From Strigamia acuminata (Eukaryota; Arthropoda; Chilopoda; Geophilomorpha; Linotaeniidae): a stretch of 64,000 nucleotides of DNA. Every line of letters starts with the position of its first letter. Position 1 is the first letter of the stretch. Positions 1 through 12,352 of this stretch are shown here, in pieces. The DNA lies in the NCBI GenBank assembly GCA_949358305.1, contig OX442322.1, positions 8,618,001-8,682,000 on the forward strand, read 5' to 3'. The translations under genes were made by a program, and so were the position numbers. The notes beneath the pieces were generated by a model. The model worked only from the letters and a program-made list of their open reading frames with translations. It made no database searches and had not been told where the DNA came from.

Positions 1-3000
1 TTAGAAACATCCAAGCAATGATTTGGGAGAATAGACTTTTGATCTCATCACAGTTGACTTAGCACAAACACCACAAGACCAATGTCTCTGAATGTTCAGA
101 AATAGTGTTTAAACCTTAGTAGAAGGCTCCAATGTAAGTTTTAGCAACATCCAAGCAATGATTTGGGAGAATAGACTTTTGATCTCATCACAGTTGACTT
201 AGCACAAACACCAGAAGACCAATGTCTCTGAATGTTCAGAAATAGTGTTTAAACCTTAGTAGAAGGCTCCAATGTAAGTTTTAGAAACATCCAAGCAATG
301 ATTTGGGAGAATAGATTTTTGATCTCATCACAGTTGACTTAGCACAAACACCACAAGACCAATGTCTCTGAATGTTCAGAAATAGTGTTTAAACCTTAGT
401 AGAAGGCTCCAATGTAAGTTTTAGCAACATCCAAGCAATGATTTGGGAGAATAGACTTTTGATCTCATCACAGTTGACTTAGCACAAACACCACAAGACC
501 AATGTCTCTGAATGTTCAGAAATAGTGTTTAAACCTTAGTAGAAGGCTCCAATGTAAGTTTTAGAAACATCTAAGCAATGATTTGAGAGAATAGACTTTT
601 GATCTCATCACAGTTGACTTAGCACAAACACCACAAGTCCAATGTCTCTGAATGTTCAGAAATAGTGTTTAAACCTTAGTAGAAGCCTTCAATGTAAGTT
701 TTAGCAACATCCAAGCAATAAATTTAAAAAAAAAAATTTTGAGCTTATTTCACATTGCAGTTGACTTAGCACAAAGACCACAAGATCAATGTCTCTGAAT
801 GTTCAGAAATAGTGTTTAAACCTTAGTAGAAGGCTCCAATGTAAGTTTTAGAAACATCCAAGCAATGATTTGGGAGAATAGACTTTTGATCTCATCACAG
901 TTGACTTAGCACAAACACCACAAGACCAATGTCTCTGAATGTTCAGAAATAGTGTTTAAACCTTAGTAGAAGGCTCCAATGTAAGTTTTAGCAACATCCA
1001 AGCAATGATTTGGGAGAATAGACTTTTGATCTCATCACAGTTGACTTAGCACAAACACCAGAAGACCAATGTCTCTGAATGTTCAGAAATAGTGTTTAAA
1101 CCTTAGTAGAAGGCTCCAATGTAAGTTTTAGAAACATCCAAGCAATGATTTGGGAGAATAGATTTTTGATCTCATCACAGTTGACTTAGCACAAACACCA
1201 CAAGACCAATGTCTCTGAATGTTCAGAAATAGTGTTTAAACCTTAGTAGAAGGCTCCAATGTAAGTTTTAGCAACATCCAAGCAATGATTTGGGAGAATA
1301 GACTTTTGATCTCATCACAGTTGACTTAGCACAAACACCAGAAGACCAATGTCTCTGAATGTTCAGAAATAGTGTTTAAACCTTAGTAGAAGGCTCCAAT
1401 GTAAGTTTTAGAAACATCCAAGCAATGATTTGGGAGAATAGACTTTTGATCTCATCACAGTTGACTTAGCACAAACACCACAAGACCAATGTCTCTGAAA
1501 GTTCAGAAATAGTGTTTAAACCTTAGTAGAAGGCTCCAATGTAAGTTTTAGCAACATCCAAGCAATGATTTGGGAGAATAGACTTTTGATCTCATCACAG
1601 TTGACTTAGCACAAACACCACAAGACCAATGTCTCTGAATGTTCAGAAATAGTGTTTAAACCTTAGTAGAAGGCTCCAATGTAAGTTTTAGAAACATCCA
1701 AGCAATGATTTGGGAGAATAGACTTTTGATCTCATCACAGTTGACTTAGCACAAACACCACAAGACCAATGTCTCTGAATGTTTAGAAATAGTGTTTAAA
1801 CCTTAGTAGAAGGCTCCAATGTAAGTTTTAGAAACATCCAAGCAATGATTTGAGAGAATAGACTTTTGATCTCATCACAGTTGACTTAGCACAAACACCA
1901 CAAGTCCAATGTCTCTGAATGTTCAGAAATAGTGTTTAAACCTTAGTAGAAGGCTCCAATGTAAGTTTTAGCAACATCCAAGCAATGATTTGGGAGAATA
2001 GACTTTTGATCTCATCACAGTTGACTTAGCACAAACACCACAAGACCAATGTCTCTGAATGTTCAGAAATAGTGTTTAAACCTTAGTAGAAGGCTCCAAT
2101 GTAAGTTTTAGCAACATCCAAGCAATGATTTGGGAGAATAGACTTTTGATCTCATCACAGTTGACTTAGCACAAACACCAGAAGACCAATGTCTCTGAAT
2201 GTTTAGAAATAGTGTTTAAACCTTAGTAGAAGGCTCCAATGTAAGTTTTAGAAACATCCAAGCAATGATTTGGGAGAATAGACTTTTGATCTCATCACAG
2301 TTGACTTAGCACAAACACCACAAGTCCAATGTCTCTGAATGTTCAGAAATAGTGTTTAAACCTTAGTAGAAGCCTTCAATGTAAGTTTTAGCAACATCCA
2401 AGCAATGATTTGCGAGAATAGACTTTTGATCTCATCACAGTTGACTTAGCACAAACACCACAAGACCAATGTCTCTGAATGTTCAGAAATAGTGTTTAAA
2501 CCTTAGTAGAAGGCTCCAATGTAAGTTTTAGCAACATCCAAGCAATGATTTGGGAGAATAGACTTTTGATCTCATCACAGTTGACTTAGCACAAACACCA
2601 GAAGACCAATGTCTCTGAATGTTCAGAAATAGTGTTTAAACCTTAGTAGAAGGCTCCAATGTAAGTTTTAGAAACATCCAAGCAATGATTTGGGAGAATA
2701 GACTTTTGATCTCATCACAGTTGACTTAGCACAAACACCACAAGACCAATGTCTCTGAATGTTCAGAAATAGTGTTTAAACCTTAGTAGAAGGCTCCAAT
2801 GTAAGTTTTAGCAACATCCAAGCAATGATTTGGGAGAATAAACTTTTGATCTCATCACAGTTGACTTAGCACAAACACCAGAAGACCAATGTCTCTGAAT
2901 GTTCAGAAATAGTGTTTAAACCTCAGTAGAAGGCTCCAATGTAAGTTTTAGAAACATCCAAGCAATGATTTGGGAGAATAGACTTTTGATCTCATCACAG

Positions 3001-4281
3001 TTGACTTAGCACAAACACCACAAGACCAATGTCTCTGAATGTTCAGAAATAGTGTTTAAACCTTAGTAGAAGGCTCCAATGTAAGTTTTAGCAACATCCA
3101 AGCAATGATTTGGGAGAATAGACTTTTGATCTCATCACAGTTGACTTACCACAAACACCACAAGACCAATGTCTCTGAATGTTCAGAAATAGTGTTTAAA
3201 CCTTAGTAGAAGGCTCCAATGTAAGTTTTAGAAACATCCAAGCAATGATTTGGGAGAATAGACTTTTGATCTCATCACAGTTGACTTAGCACAAACACCA
3301 CAAGACCAATGTCTCTGAATGTTCAGAAATAGTGTTTAAACCTTAGTAGAAGGCTCCAATGTAAGTTTTAGCAACATCCAAGCAATGATTTGGGAGAATA
3401 GACTTTTGATCTCATCACAGTTGACTTAGCACAAACACCACAAGACCAATGTCTCTGAATGTTCAGAAATAGTGTTTAAACCTTAGTAGAAGGCTCCAAT
3501 GTAAGTTTTAGAAACATCCAAGCAATGATTTGGGAGAATAGACTTTTGATCTCATCACAGTTGACTTAGCACAAACACCACAAGACCAATGTCTCTGAAT
3601 GTTCAGAAATAGTGTTTAAACCTTAGTAGAAGGCTCCAATGTAAGTTTTAGCAACATCCAAGCAATAAATTTTGAAAAAAAAATTTTGAGCTCATTTCAC
3701 ATCGCAGTTGACTTAGCACAAACACCACAAGATCAATGTCTCTGAATGTTCAGAAATAGTGTTTAAACCTTAGTAGAAGGCTCCAATGTAAGTTTTAGCA
3801 ACATCCAAGCAATGATTTGGGAGAATAGACTTTTGATCTCATCACAGTTGACTTAGCACAAACACCACAAGACCAATGTCTCTGAATGTTCAGAAATAGT
3901 GTTTAAACCTTAGTAGAAGGCTCCAATGTAAGTTTTAGCAACATCCAAGCAATAAATTTTGAAAAAAAAATTTTGAGCTCATTTCACATCGCAGTTGACT
4001 TAGCACAAACACCACAAGATCAATGTCTCTGAATGTTCAGAAATAGTGTTTAAACCTTAGTAGAAGGCTCCAATGTAAGTTTTAGCAACATCCAAGCAAT
4101 GATTTGGGAGAATAGACTTTTGATCTCATCACAGTTGACTTAGCACAAACACCAGAAGACCAATGTCTCTGAATGTTCAGAAATAGTGTTTAAACCTTAG
4201 TAGAAGGCTCCAATGTAAGTTTTAGAAACATCCAAGCAATGATTTGGGAGAATAGACTTTTGATCTCATCACAGTTGACTT
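1..4281. repeat. 140-bp satellite array, block I
   Basis: About 30 head-to-tail monomers of 140 bp begin at 1, 141, 281, 421 and so on. Monomers differ mainly at one early base (ttagAaac or ttagCaac, often alternating), at caagAcc/caagTcc and at aaggctcc/aagccttc, which hints at a dimeric or higher-order unit. Three monomers are a 147-bp AT-rich variant (701-847, 3648-3794, 3935-4081) in which the middle section is replaced by an A-tract segment. There is no coding sequence. The block ends after monomer position 60, where LARD-1 is inserted; the last four bases (actt) are its target duplication. Confidence 0.98.
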
Positions 4282-5055
4282 TGTTTCTAGCAATGCTTTG
4301 TGGCCGTGTGGCACTCTAGAAGACAACAGAAAAAGCTTATAACAAATAAACCTACTTACTAGAACTTGTGATGAGCTCCAAAAGAGATGATGCATTGCAG
4401 GAGAAATCCTGCTTGAAATCCCTGCAAAGTGGCCTAATAAGTGTCTGGAAGAACTCACCACTAATATGCCAAATAACACATAAACAAACCGAATTTAATG
4501 TAAAGTTAATATCTATCAAAAGTACACAGAAAAGAGAGGAGAAAATTACATATCTTAACCCTAGAAATCTACATAACAGTCACAGTGTAGTTGCTGCGCA
4601 ACCTACAACAATGAGAGCAGCGGCTCTTAGCAACGAGTGGCAACAATCACTCGCAAGAGGCAAATTGTCCCTCTAGTGACAAAATGATAAAGCGTATACA
4701 AGAAAATACACAGTTTCGAGTATAAAATCATTACAAAAGGCACAAAACCGTAATAAATTAAGACAAAGTGTTTCAAATAAATGAACTAACTTAGGAACTA
4801 ACAACAGCAACTCTTCGGACGAATCCAAGCAGTAAAACTCCAAAGAATCAAAGGAAAAATACAAGATTACCTTAAGAAAGACAGCTTAAATCAGGTAAAA
4901 CATAACTCCCACGTCACAAACTACACGAAATTCATTTAACATTTAGCCAAAACTTAAGCTGCACTATTAACTAAACACAAACTTAAATAATTGATCAATT
5001 CAAGCAAATCCGCTATTGCGATAGCAAAAAATCCATGTTGCGCGTGCTCGCAACA
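4282..5055 (-). repeat. LARD-1 3' LTR (774 bp)
   Basis: Read on the minus strand it starts TGTTGCGAGC and ends CTAGAAACA. It appears identical to the copy at 9491-10264. It contains the same 44-nt GT-AG candidate intron and terminal stem-loops as the 5' copy. Confidence 0.95.
4494..4499 (-). terminator. Candidate poly(A) signal of LARD-1
   Basis: ATTAAA on the minus strand within the 3' LTR, at the place where LARD-3, -4 and -5 have canonical AATAAA followed by a T/G-rich stretch. This is a position-based inference. Confidence 0.4.
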
Positions 5056-5088
5056 GCGTTGCCGGCCAAAGAAGAAGGGAAGGCAAGG
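5056..5088 (-). other. Pyrimidine tract + GGCCGGCAA before 3' LTR
   Basis: On the element strand, CCTTGCCTTCCCTTCTTC leads into TTTGGCCGGCAACGC and then directly into the LTR. A plus-strand primer (polypurine tract) would be expected here, but the element strand is pyrimidine-rich. The motif recurs in every element in the window whose 3' end is visible. Confidence 0.75.
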
Positions 5089-8000
5089 CAGAAAACTGTT
5101 GAAGGAATTCCCCATCAAAACCAAGAGCACGGAAAGAAAAAGTATCGAAGCCAAGCTTGACTTTGTGAAAGTCGCGAAGGCAAAACCATAGACACTAAAA
5201 GAAACTTAGAACACGAGAGAACAAAGAGAAGGGCCGTGCCATGATGACCTAGTCCAGACACCAAGGGGCTACGGCGTCGCCAATAGACACGTGGCGCACA
5301 CGCAAGAACCTTCAGAAAATCCGACTGAACGGGTTTTCTAACCAAAACGACGTGAGAACATTGCGGGAGCTTGTCCGAAAACTCAGTCTGTCAACCCGTA
5401 GACAGACGCTTAAACTAAACGAAAACTAAAAATGGGAGAACGGAAATCCTTGTCAGAGAGGAAAGGCGCTGGTCCAAAACAATCGTCCAACCAAACACCG
5501 AGGTTAGAAGTCTCAGAACCGAAAACTAAACGTCGTCGAAAAAAGGAAAACTGTCACAAAAACTCTTGATCGAGCATGGCCTCGCAAGGAACATGACATG
5601 CATGAAGACTAGAAGAAACTTGAAACGCAAAAAAGAACAAACTTGAGACACGGCAGGCTTCACCGCCTCGTTGTCCTCGAGCCAGCGCTCAAGTGGCAAC
5701 GTGCCACGGAAACCTCCGTCCGCACGAAAACACGAGCTGCGAACTCAAACTTAATAAACTATTAAGGACGACCCTTTTCTAGAAAACAAGAAAAATGCAA
5801 AATAAGGGAATGAATGCGTTGACCCAGACCTATCGTCTGACCAACCACCCAGCATTCGTACGAAGAACTAGAAAAAGCCGTCAAGACCTAGGCACCACTC
5901 TTTCGCAAAGAGTGACTAACTAATCACTTACCCAAAGCCATGACCACCTAGCTAACATGATCACGCCAGAAGAAGGAAAAAGAGAACGAGAAAGCATGAA
6001 GCTCAGGCAATGCGAACCATTCGCAGCCACTGCCACGCAAAGACGTTGACCGCACCCTGACTTGACATGAACCCACGAAACCGCTAAGAGCAGAGAATAA
6101 AGAAAAAAGGAAAGACTTAGTCAGATGACTGTGCAAGCCAACTGCGACCTCTTGTTCACAGTGACAATGAAACACGCGCACGCTGACCCATCGACCACAA
6201 CTTGATCTAACTAACAAGAGAAAAACGGTTCAATTATCTAAAAAAAAACGAGCACGTTCCGTGCAAATAAATACCGGCAAAAACGTCAATATTATCACTA
6301 AAGCTATTGGCCAAGTATGGCCTCACAAGGGAAACTAACAAACTGGAACTGTGAAAACCAGCAAAAATTCCAAAACACTAAACTTTCTGCTTTTTTTTCC
6401 GAAGAGGGAATAAGTCCGTACCCAAATAATCAATCCATTTCCTCCCCACGAGAAAAGAAAGGAAAGGGACCTGCTTCTTTTTGAAGATCAACAGGTGTCA
6501 TATGATACTGAAAAACGTTGGAAGCAGTGCAACTGCAACCAAATGAAGCGAAGCTACACTTCCTTCACGAAAACTAATCACGTCGTTGAAAAGAAATTAA
6601 AACCGGTGGCTTTCTTTCAACCGAGCTGCGCTTTACGAATGCGCCTTGAACAAAGAGGTACCCGATGGACTGCACGTCCGCACTCGGGCCACCGTGTAGC
6701 CTGTTGTGAGCAGACTACCACGAAGACTGAAACTTCTTTAACCGAGGGGGAAATAGAAACTAGATCTAGTTAAAACCCCATGCTCCAATGAGGAGGCTAC
6801 CGTATGAACGCTTGGCCCACCCCGAGTCGGAACCAATATGATTGAACCGAGAAACGAGAGAAGAGGGAGGGTTGCTTGACGTCCCTGATTGCGAGGGGCG
6901 TCACACATAGACATGAGCACAAGGACTTGCCAGTTGCCAACCGCATTCCTGGAACCGGTAAGCAACTGCAAGTCGACAATTGACTCGCTCACACACCCAT
7001 TGACGACATCTTCAATCAGCAAGCCGACTTCCGGAAATCGCCACTCTACTGAAAGCACGTGTCGTCCAATGGCTAAAACGTGTTGCCGAGTGCCGGCGCC
7101 AAAAAGGCCGCACACACACGTCCTTCGACCCATCCTAGAGTGGGCTCCCTGCCTAGTGCATGTCTGCCTCACTGCAGAGCTAGGGATGAAAGACTAACAA
7201 CAACTACTCAGTCGCGGGAAGCCAACGTAGAAATAGGGGCCGCCAAGAGGCGCAGGGACATTGTCTCGGACACGACATCTAACAGAGTATGGCAGTGCAA
7301 ACCTGCCCTCTGAAACACATCGAATGGCAGTCCTTGCTGTGCACAGCAAGAACGACCATCCAAAACAAGTACCTATACCCTAACGCCACGCTAGCTAGCC
7401 ACAACCCAAAAATAGCAAGCAAGCTATTTCCTAAACGAATAAGCTAAAATGTCCAAATTCTAAGGTTGCCCCAAAGAATTAGAATAACTAAACTTCCTTT
7501 TTTTTTAAACGATAAAAGGCGAGACTAATCACTAATGAAGACTCATGAAACGCTACGGACGTTTCCACGAAGAGAAAGCGAAAATGCAGAACGTACATCA
7601 CCAGCGGTAGACACTGGGTGCAGCGGTCAACAACAGAAACTGGACTTGCCCAGTGGGCGGTGCGGATCGGCTGCTCTAAACTTCCAGCACCGACAGAAGT
7701 CACACGCCTATCTAAATCCAAACCCACTTGCAAACAAGTCGTAACACAATCTAACCGAACAGAAATTTGACGGACAGATAAGAACCGACTGACCTCACGG
7801 GCCAGCGCTCGCTCAGCTTGACATGAGCAGCAAAAGAACGAATCTCGTTCTAAAAACAAGAAACGTTCTAAAAACACACGAATACAAACGGGTGTGCCCT
7901 CTCCCGAAGCGGAGAGGTGACCGACACCAGATCTCACGAGGAAACTCGTGCAACACACGAAAGACATTGGACACAAAACGTAAAGACCAGAGGTCGTCCA

Positions 8001-8818
8001 CATTCCAAACACAAGAGCAGGCTCACATGACGAGAAGAAGCCAGATCACTCAAGGACCCCCCTGACCGCCGCTCTGATAGGCGGGAAGGACGAGGAGAAG
8101 GAACTGGTTGGCTTACAATAGCTAGTAATTTAACTTTAGCGTAGGGCAGAAAGCTAAAAGCGGGAGTTAATCGACCCCAAGCTGACGACTAACTGGCCAA
8201 CACCACTAAAAATCTGCAAATGTGACGACGCTCCTGTCAGTAAGCCTAAAAAAACTCTCAAAGAGTTTACACGTAACAAGGGAAAAACCCTGGGAAATTA
8301 CAAGAACTCAAGACCAAAGAGCTTATTGTATAATAAGTTGGCGATTTCAAATTAAAAGGGAGTGGATTAAAGAAAATTCAAATACAACTAACTACCGTAT
8401 GCACGGATTGGGCCAAAAATTCTCAATAAAACGTGTGCAAGCTACTTAAAAAACCGCAGGTCTAACTGTAGACAATTAAAGACAGGAACTCCCTAATTAA
8501 TTTCCGACAAAAAAGCCAATAAATTCATATAAGCTACTCTTTAGTATCTTTAACAAGAAACTCATGACATTAATACTAGAAAACGCATTCGAGGAGGACA
8601 AAAACAGAAGTTTAGAGTTTAAGGGGACTCCAAACAAGGCGCAAATAGGCGTGGAAACTAGCTACACTTGCACAACGACGTATGCAGAAGCATGAAACAG
8701 AACTAACGCCCCAAAACTCCCAAAACAACCAGAATATCCCCCAAAAACCTTAAAATTAACATTTGATGAAAACGAGAAAATATAATCGACAAAAAAAACA
8801 AAATCTTCATTGCCGACT
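5089..8818 (-). other. LARD-1 internal non-coding region, hairpin-rich
   Basis: About 3.7 kb with no recognisable protein. Frames of 174 codons (7488-8012) and 144 codons (6738-7172) are open, but they lack domain resemblance and are broken or shortened in other copies. The strand contains the same set of short perfect inverted repeats described for LARD-2, including an 18-bp palindrome and the CACTCTTT/AAAGAGTG stem. I see no RNA gene or promoter that I can name. Confidence 0.6.
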
Positions 8819-9604
8819 CTAGTACATTGCGTTGTGTTTAACTGGCGGTCGACTGACGCTTGAAGAGTGACTCTTCCAAACTCGGTGACCATTCTGTGTG
8901 CGCTGACGGCACGAATCTCTTTGCTGGATCGTCCATTCTGCCTGAGAAAACTGGCTCTGCTGAAGACGAAACAACTCGACTGGAATCTTGACCGCGTCGC
9001 TTGTGAGACGGCGCACGTCTGTGTGGACACAGCCTCGTTCTGTACAACTAGCTGGGCACACGAAAACTCGGAAAATCTTTGCAAAACTCTCTTGACCGAC
9101 GATCCCGATGTGATTGCTATCGACGATCAGACCAATGGCGTCCCGCTTTATTAACGACACCAAACCACGTGCTGTGCTGACGACGCCGATGACGCACGGA
9201 ACTGCCCAGCTCAAAACGTTGAGGCATCTGCATTCCGCCATGCAACGCACTCGCACTGGACTTACTGGATGTTCCTGAAACAAATATCGCCATTCTTTGT
9301 GGCGATTCCCGATGTGTGTGGCAGCCACACTTGCTGCGCTTGTGGCACACGACGTGGTGGACGTAACACAGTCCACGCAACTCTTGATGCAATCGTTGAT
9401 CTTGAAAATGGCGCCCGTTTCGGCCATTTTCGAACTCACGGCAACTACGCATCTGGTTTGCATCCTGGTCAAGCAAAACGGCACCAAAAATGTTTCTAGC
9501 AATGCTTTGTGGCCGTGTGGCACTCTAGAAGACAACAGAAAAAGCTTATAACAAATAAACCTACTTACTAGAACTTGTGATGAGCTCCAAAAGAGATGAT
9601 GCAT
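8819..9604 (-). CDS. Unrecognised leader ORF spanning LTR and internal region
   Basis: From the ATG at 9604 this frame is open for 261 codons. It starts in the LTR, crosses the 44-nt candidate intron without a stop, passes the primer-binding site and ends in ...PVKHNAMY. It resembles no family I recognise and has no clear transmembrane segment or zinc knuckle. It is identical in translation to the LARD-2 frame. Homologous frames are open in LARD-3, -4 and -5 in spite of large differences and in-frame indels, which favours coding. Against it, a hand comparison of LARD-2 with LARD-5 shows no excess of third-position changes. If the intron is spliced, translation switches to another frame, open to 9117 (147 codons in total). 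It could be only a low-stop leader. Confidence 0.3.
   Translation of the reverse strand: MHHLFWSSSQVLVSRFICYKLFLLSSRVPHGHKALLETFLVPFCLTRMQTRCVVAVSSKMAETGAIFKINDCIKSCVDCVTSTTSCATSAASVAATHIGNRHKEWRYLFQEHPVSPVRVRCMAECRCLNVLSWAVPCVIGVVSTARGLVSLIKRDAIGLIVDSNHIGIVGQESFAKIFRVFVCPASCTERGCVHTDVRRLTSDAVKIPVELFRLQQSQFSQAEWTIQQRDSCRQRTQNGHRVWKSHSSSVSRPPVKHNAMY
9463..9486 (-). other. Primer-binding site of LARD-1
   Basis: TGGTGCCG beginning 5 nt inside the 5' LTR, followed on the element strand by TTTTGC and TTGACCAGGAT. The same core (TTGGTgccGTtGACCAGGAT with variants) occurs in all LARD and BEL elements here. The tRNA is not identified. Confidence 0.7.
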
Positions 9605-10264
9605 TGCAGGAGAAATCCTGCTTGAAATCCCTGCAAAGTGGCCTAATAAGTGTCTGGAAGAACTCACCACTAATATGCCAAATAACACATAAACAAACCG
9701 AATTTAATGTAAAGTTAATATCTATCAAAAGTACACAGAAAAGAGAGGAGAAAATTACATATCTTAACCCTAGAAATCTACATAACAGTCACAGTGTAGT
9801 TGCTGCGCAACCTACAACAATGAGAGCAGCGGCTCTTAGCAACGAGTGGCAACAATCACTCGCAAGAGGCAAATTGTCCCTCTAGTGACAAAATGATAAA
9901 GCGTATACAAGAAAATACACAGTTTCGAGTATAAAATCATTACAAAAGGCACAAAACCGTAATAAATTAAGACAAAGTGTTTCAAATAAATGAACTAACT
10001 TAGGAACTAACAACAGCAACTCTTCGGACGAATCCAAGCAGTAAAACTCCAAAGAATCAAAGGAAAAATACAAGATTACCTTAAGAAAGACAGCTTAAAT
10101 CAGGTAAAACATAACTCCCACGTCACAAACTACACGAAATTCATTTAACATTTAGCCAAAACTTAAGCTGCACTATTAACTAAACACAAACTTAAATAAT
10201 TGATCAATTCAAGCAAATCCGCTATTGCGATAGCAAAAAATCCATGTTGCGCGTGCTCGCAACA
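9491..10264 (-). repeat. LARD-1 5' LTR (774 bp)
   Basis: Upstream LTR for the minus-strand element, TGTTGC...AAACA. It should carry promoter, R and poly(A) functions, but I cannot place the transcription start. Its first 70 nt hold three inverted repeats (see LARD-2). Confidence 0.95.
9525..9568 (-). other. Candidate 44-nt GT-AG mini-intron in LARD-1 LTR
   Basis: On the minus strand the donor is CTA|GTAAGTAGG and the acceptor is TTGTCTTCTAG|AG. It lies exactly 12 codons after an ATG (9604-9602). The same 44-nt length is kept in all five LARD elements. Confidence 0.55.
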
Positions 10265-10822
10265 ACTTAGCACAAACACCACAAGTCCAATGTCTCTGAA
10301 TGTTCAGAAATAGTGTTTAAACCTTAGTAGAAGCCTTCAATGTAAGTTTTAGCAACATCCAAGCAATGATTTGGGAGAATAGACTTTTGATCTCATCACA
10401 GTTGACTTAGCACAAACACCAGAAGACCAATGTCTCTGAATGTTCAGAAATAGTGTTTAAACCTTAGTAGAAGGCTCCAATGTAAGTTTTAGAAACATCC
10501 AAGCAATGATTTGAGAGAATAGACTTTTGATCTCATCACAGTTGACTTAGCACAAACACCACAAGACCAATGTCTCTGAATGTTCAGAAATAGTGTTTAA
10601 ACCTTAGTAGAAGGCTCCAATGTAAGTTTTAGAAACATCCAAGCAATGATTTGGGAGAATAGACTTTTGATCTCATCACAGTTGACTTAGCACAAACACC
10701 ACAAGACCAATGTCTCTGAATGTTCAGAAATAGTGTTTAAACCTTAGTAGAAGGCTCCAATGTAAGTTTTAGAAACATCCAAGCAATGATTTGGGAGAAT
10801 AGACTTTTGATCTCATCACAGT
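10265..10822. repeat. 140-bp satellite array, block II
   Basis: About four monomers between LARD-1 and BEL-A1, including one of the caagTcc/aagccttc type at the left end. It begins with the actt duplication of LARD-1 and ends with the cagt duplication of BEL-A1. Confidence 0.97.
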
Positions 10823-12294
10823 TGTTGCGGTCAGTCAACAGGAACAGAGAAGAACTGAGATGTGGCGATTCGAAACTCCCGCCAACAAACTCAAACGATC
10901 GTATAGTGAAATTCGTACGTGTACCGTGTGGAAATGCACTTGATTCGCCTCAAAATCTCCTGTTACATGAAGGTTTAACTGTTGGAAACACTTTTGCATG
11001 GTATCCAAGTGCTTGCTGATCCATTGGCCAGTCTGGGAAAAATGGTTTCCTACTCAGGACACATTGGAAATGGGTCAAAAGCAGAAAATACAAGAGTTAA
11101 CATTAACACGACTATTTTAATCAAATATAAAATGGCAACTGAATAATTACACATTATCAATCAAAAGGCACGCAACAAGCCAATTGTCGTCAAAGTACAA
11201 TAAAGAAAATACTCCGTTGCCACGGAAACGGAGGAAATGCAATTTCAAGCAAAGACAACAAATTACGAGAAATGTATTAAAAATAATGTGTAATAGCTCA
11301 AAATGAGCACAAAAAACTCAGGAATAATAAAGTCTATCGTAACAACAAAATTCGTTAATCAAAACACTGAGAAAACAGCGAAAACAGTGATCGCTAGGCA
11401 GACAATTGGGCCTAACCAATCAAAGACAAGCAAAATGACATAATCATCAAGTTTGAATTCAAAGTCACACACAAAACCAAATAAGTAAAGATTTTGCATT
11501 GAAATACACTAAAACTAAATAGTACAAACACCAATTGAGATATAAAAACAAAACGACATGAAAGATTTACAAATCATCGACAAAATCCAACATGGCGTCC
11601 GGTAAACTCTACATTGGCGGCAAAACACAAGGTTTGAATTTCAACACAAGAAATAACTTATGTAAACACTTTGAAATAAGTAAATAAGTTCAGGGAATGT
11701 AATTTCCCGCAAAACAAGACACTTTTTAATGAAAGAACACTTGAAATCAACCGCAAACCGAACGAAACGATCTTGGACGGCAACGCACATGCGGGGTCCG
11801 TCACGATCGCTCGTAGCAGAAAAACGGCTGTTCCGGGACGAAATTAGAGTGCACGAATCAACAGATCACCCCCAAATTAGTCTAAAACAATGTCAAAAAC
11901 AATTCTAACCATCAAAATTCCGTCCAAACGGAAGGTTAGAAGTTTGAACAAAAACCGAACTAGAACTTGAAATATGACGTCACGTCAATAACACTAGTGA
12001 ACGGTTCAACGACAAATGCACCAAATTTCACCCGAAATCACACAAATTGATAGAAAATGAATAAAGTAACACAAAATCACGCAATAAACACTAGAAATAA
12101 ATGCAATAAACAATGGAATATCACATTTCATCAAACATCAGTATCTGAAAGCACTAAAAACATTTTAATAATGCAAAAATCCTGTAAATAAAAACTGAAA
12201 TGTTATGCAAAATAAAACACACTTTGGAAACATTTATTCAGACACAAATTGGCAATAAAAGTAGTTTCTAAATTATTCCACGTTGTTTGCAACA
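10823..12294 (-). repeat. BEL-A1 3' LTR (1472 bp)
   Basis: On the element strand it starts TGTTGCAAACAACG and ends GACTGACCGCAACA. Short inverted repeats lie at both ends (GTTG/CAAC at the start, TGTTG/CAACA at the end). I see no coding content. Confidence 0.96.
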
Positions 12295-12337
12295 ACGAAT
12301 TGCCAGCGAGAAAGAGAGAGAAGAGAGATGAGAGAAG
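12295..12337 (-). other. Pyrimidine tract + GCTGGCAA before BEL-A1 3' LTR
   Basis: The element strand reads a long C/T run (CTCTCTTCTCTCTCTTTCTC) followed by GCTGGCAATTCGT and the LTR. It corresponds to the GGCCGGCAA motif in the LARD and BEL-C elements. A normal polypurine tract is not seen here. Confidence 0.75.
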
Positions 12338-12352
12338 TCTGCAAAACACACA

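Larger units (their letters stand above)
4282..10264 (-). mobile_element. LARD-1, non-autonomous BEL-like LTR element
   Basis: A complete element of 5983 bp on the minus strand with two 774-bp LTRs, flanked by a 4-bp duplication (actt at 4278-4281 and 10265-10268). Removing it rebuilds a perfect 140-bp satellite monomer. The internal region (5056-9490) has a primer-binding site next to the 5' LTR but no gag, protease, RT, RNase H or integrase in any frame, so it must rely on proteins from elsewhere. It is nearly the same sequence as LARD-2 in reverse orientation; one clear difference is a 13-bp LTR segment present here and absent in LARD-2. The link to BEL/Pao is inferred from shared ends, primer-binding site and 4-bp duplications. 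Confidence 0.93.

Noticed and set aside
1-4281. Regular direct repeats that could be mistaken for a CRISPR array
   Set aside because: The whole 140-bp unit repeats almost without change; there are no short repeats with unique spacers, no cas genes, and the context is eukaryotic retrotransposons.
10786-11019. Open frame running from satellite into the BEL-A1 LTR (similar chimaeras at 36726-37082, 28143-28376 and 44311-44640)
   Set aside because: These are accidental fusions across insertion junctions.
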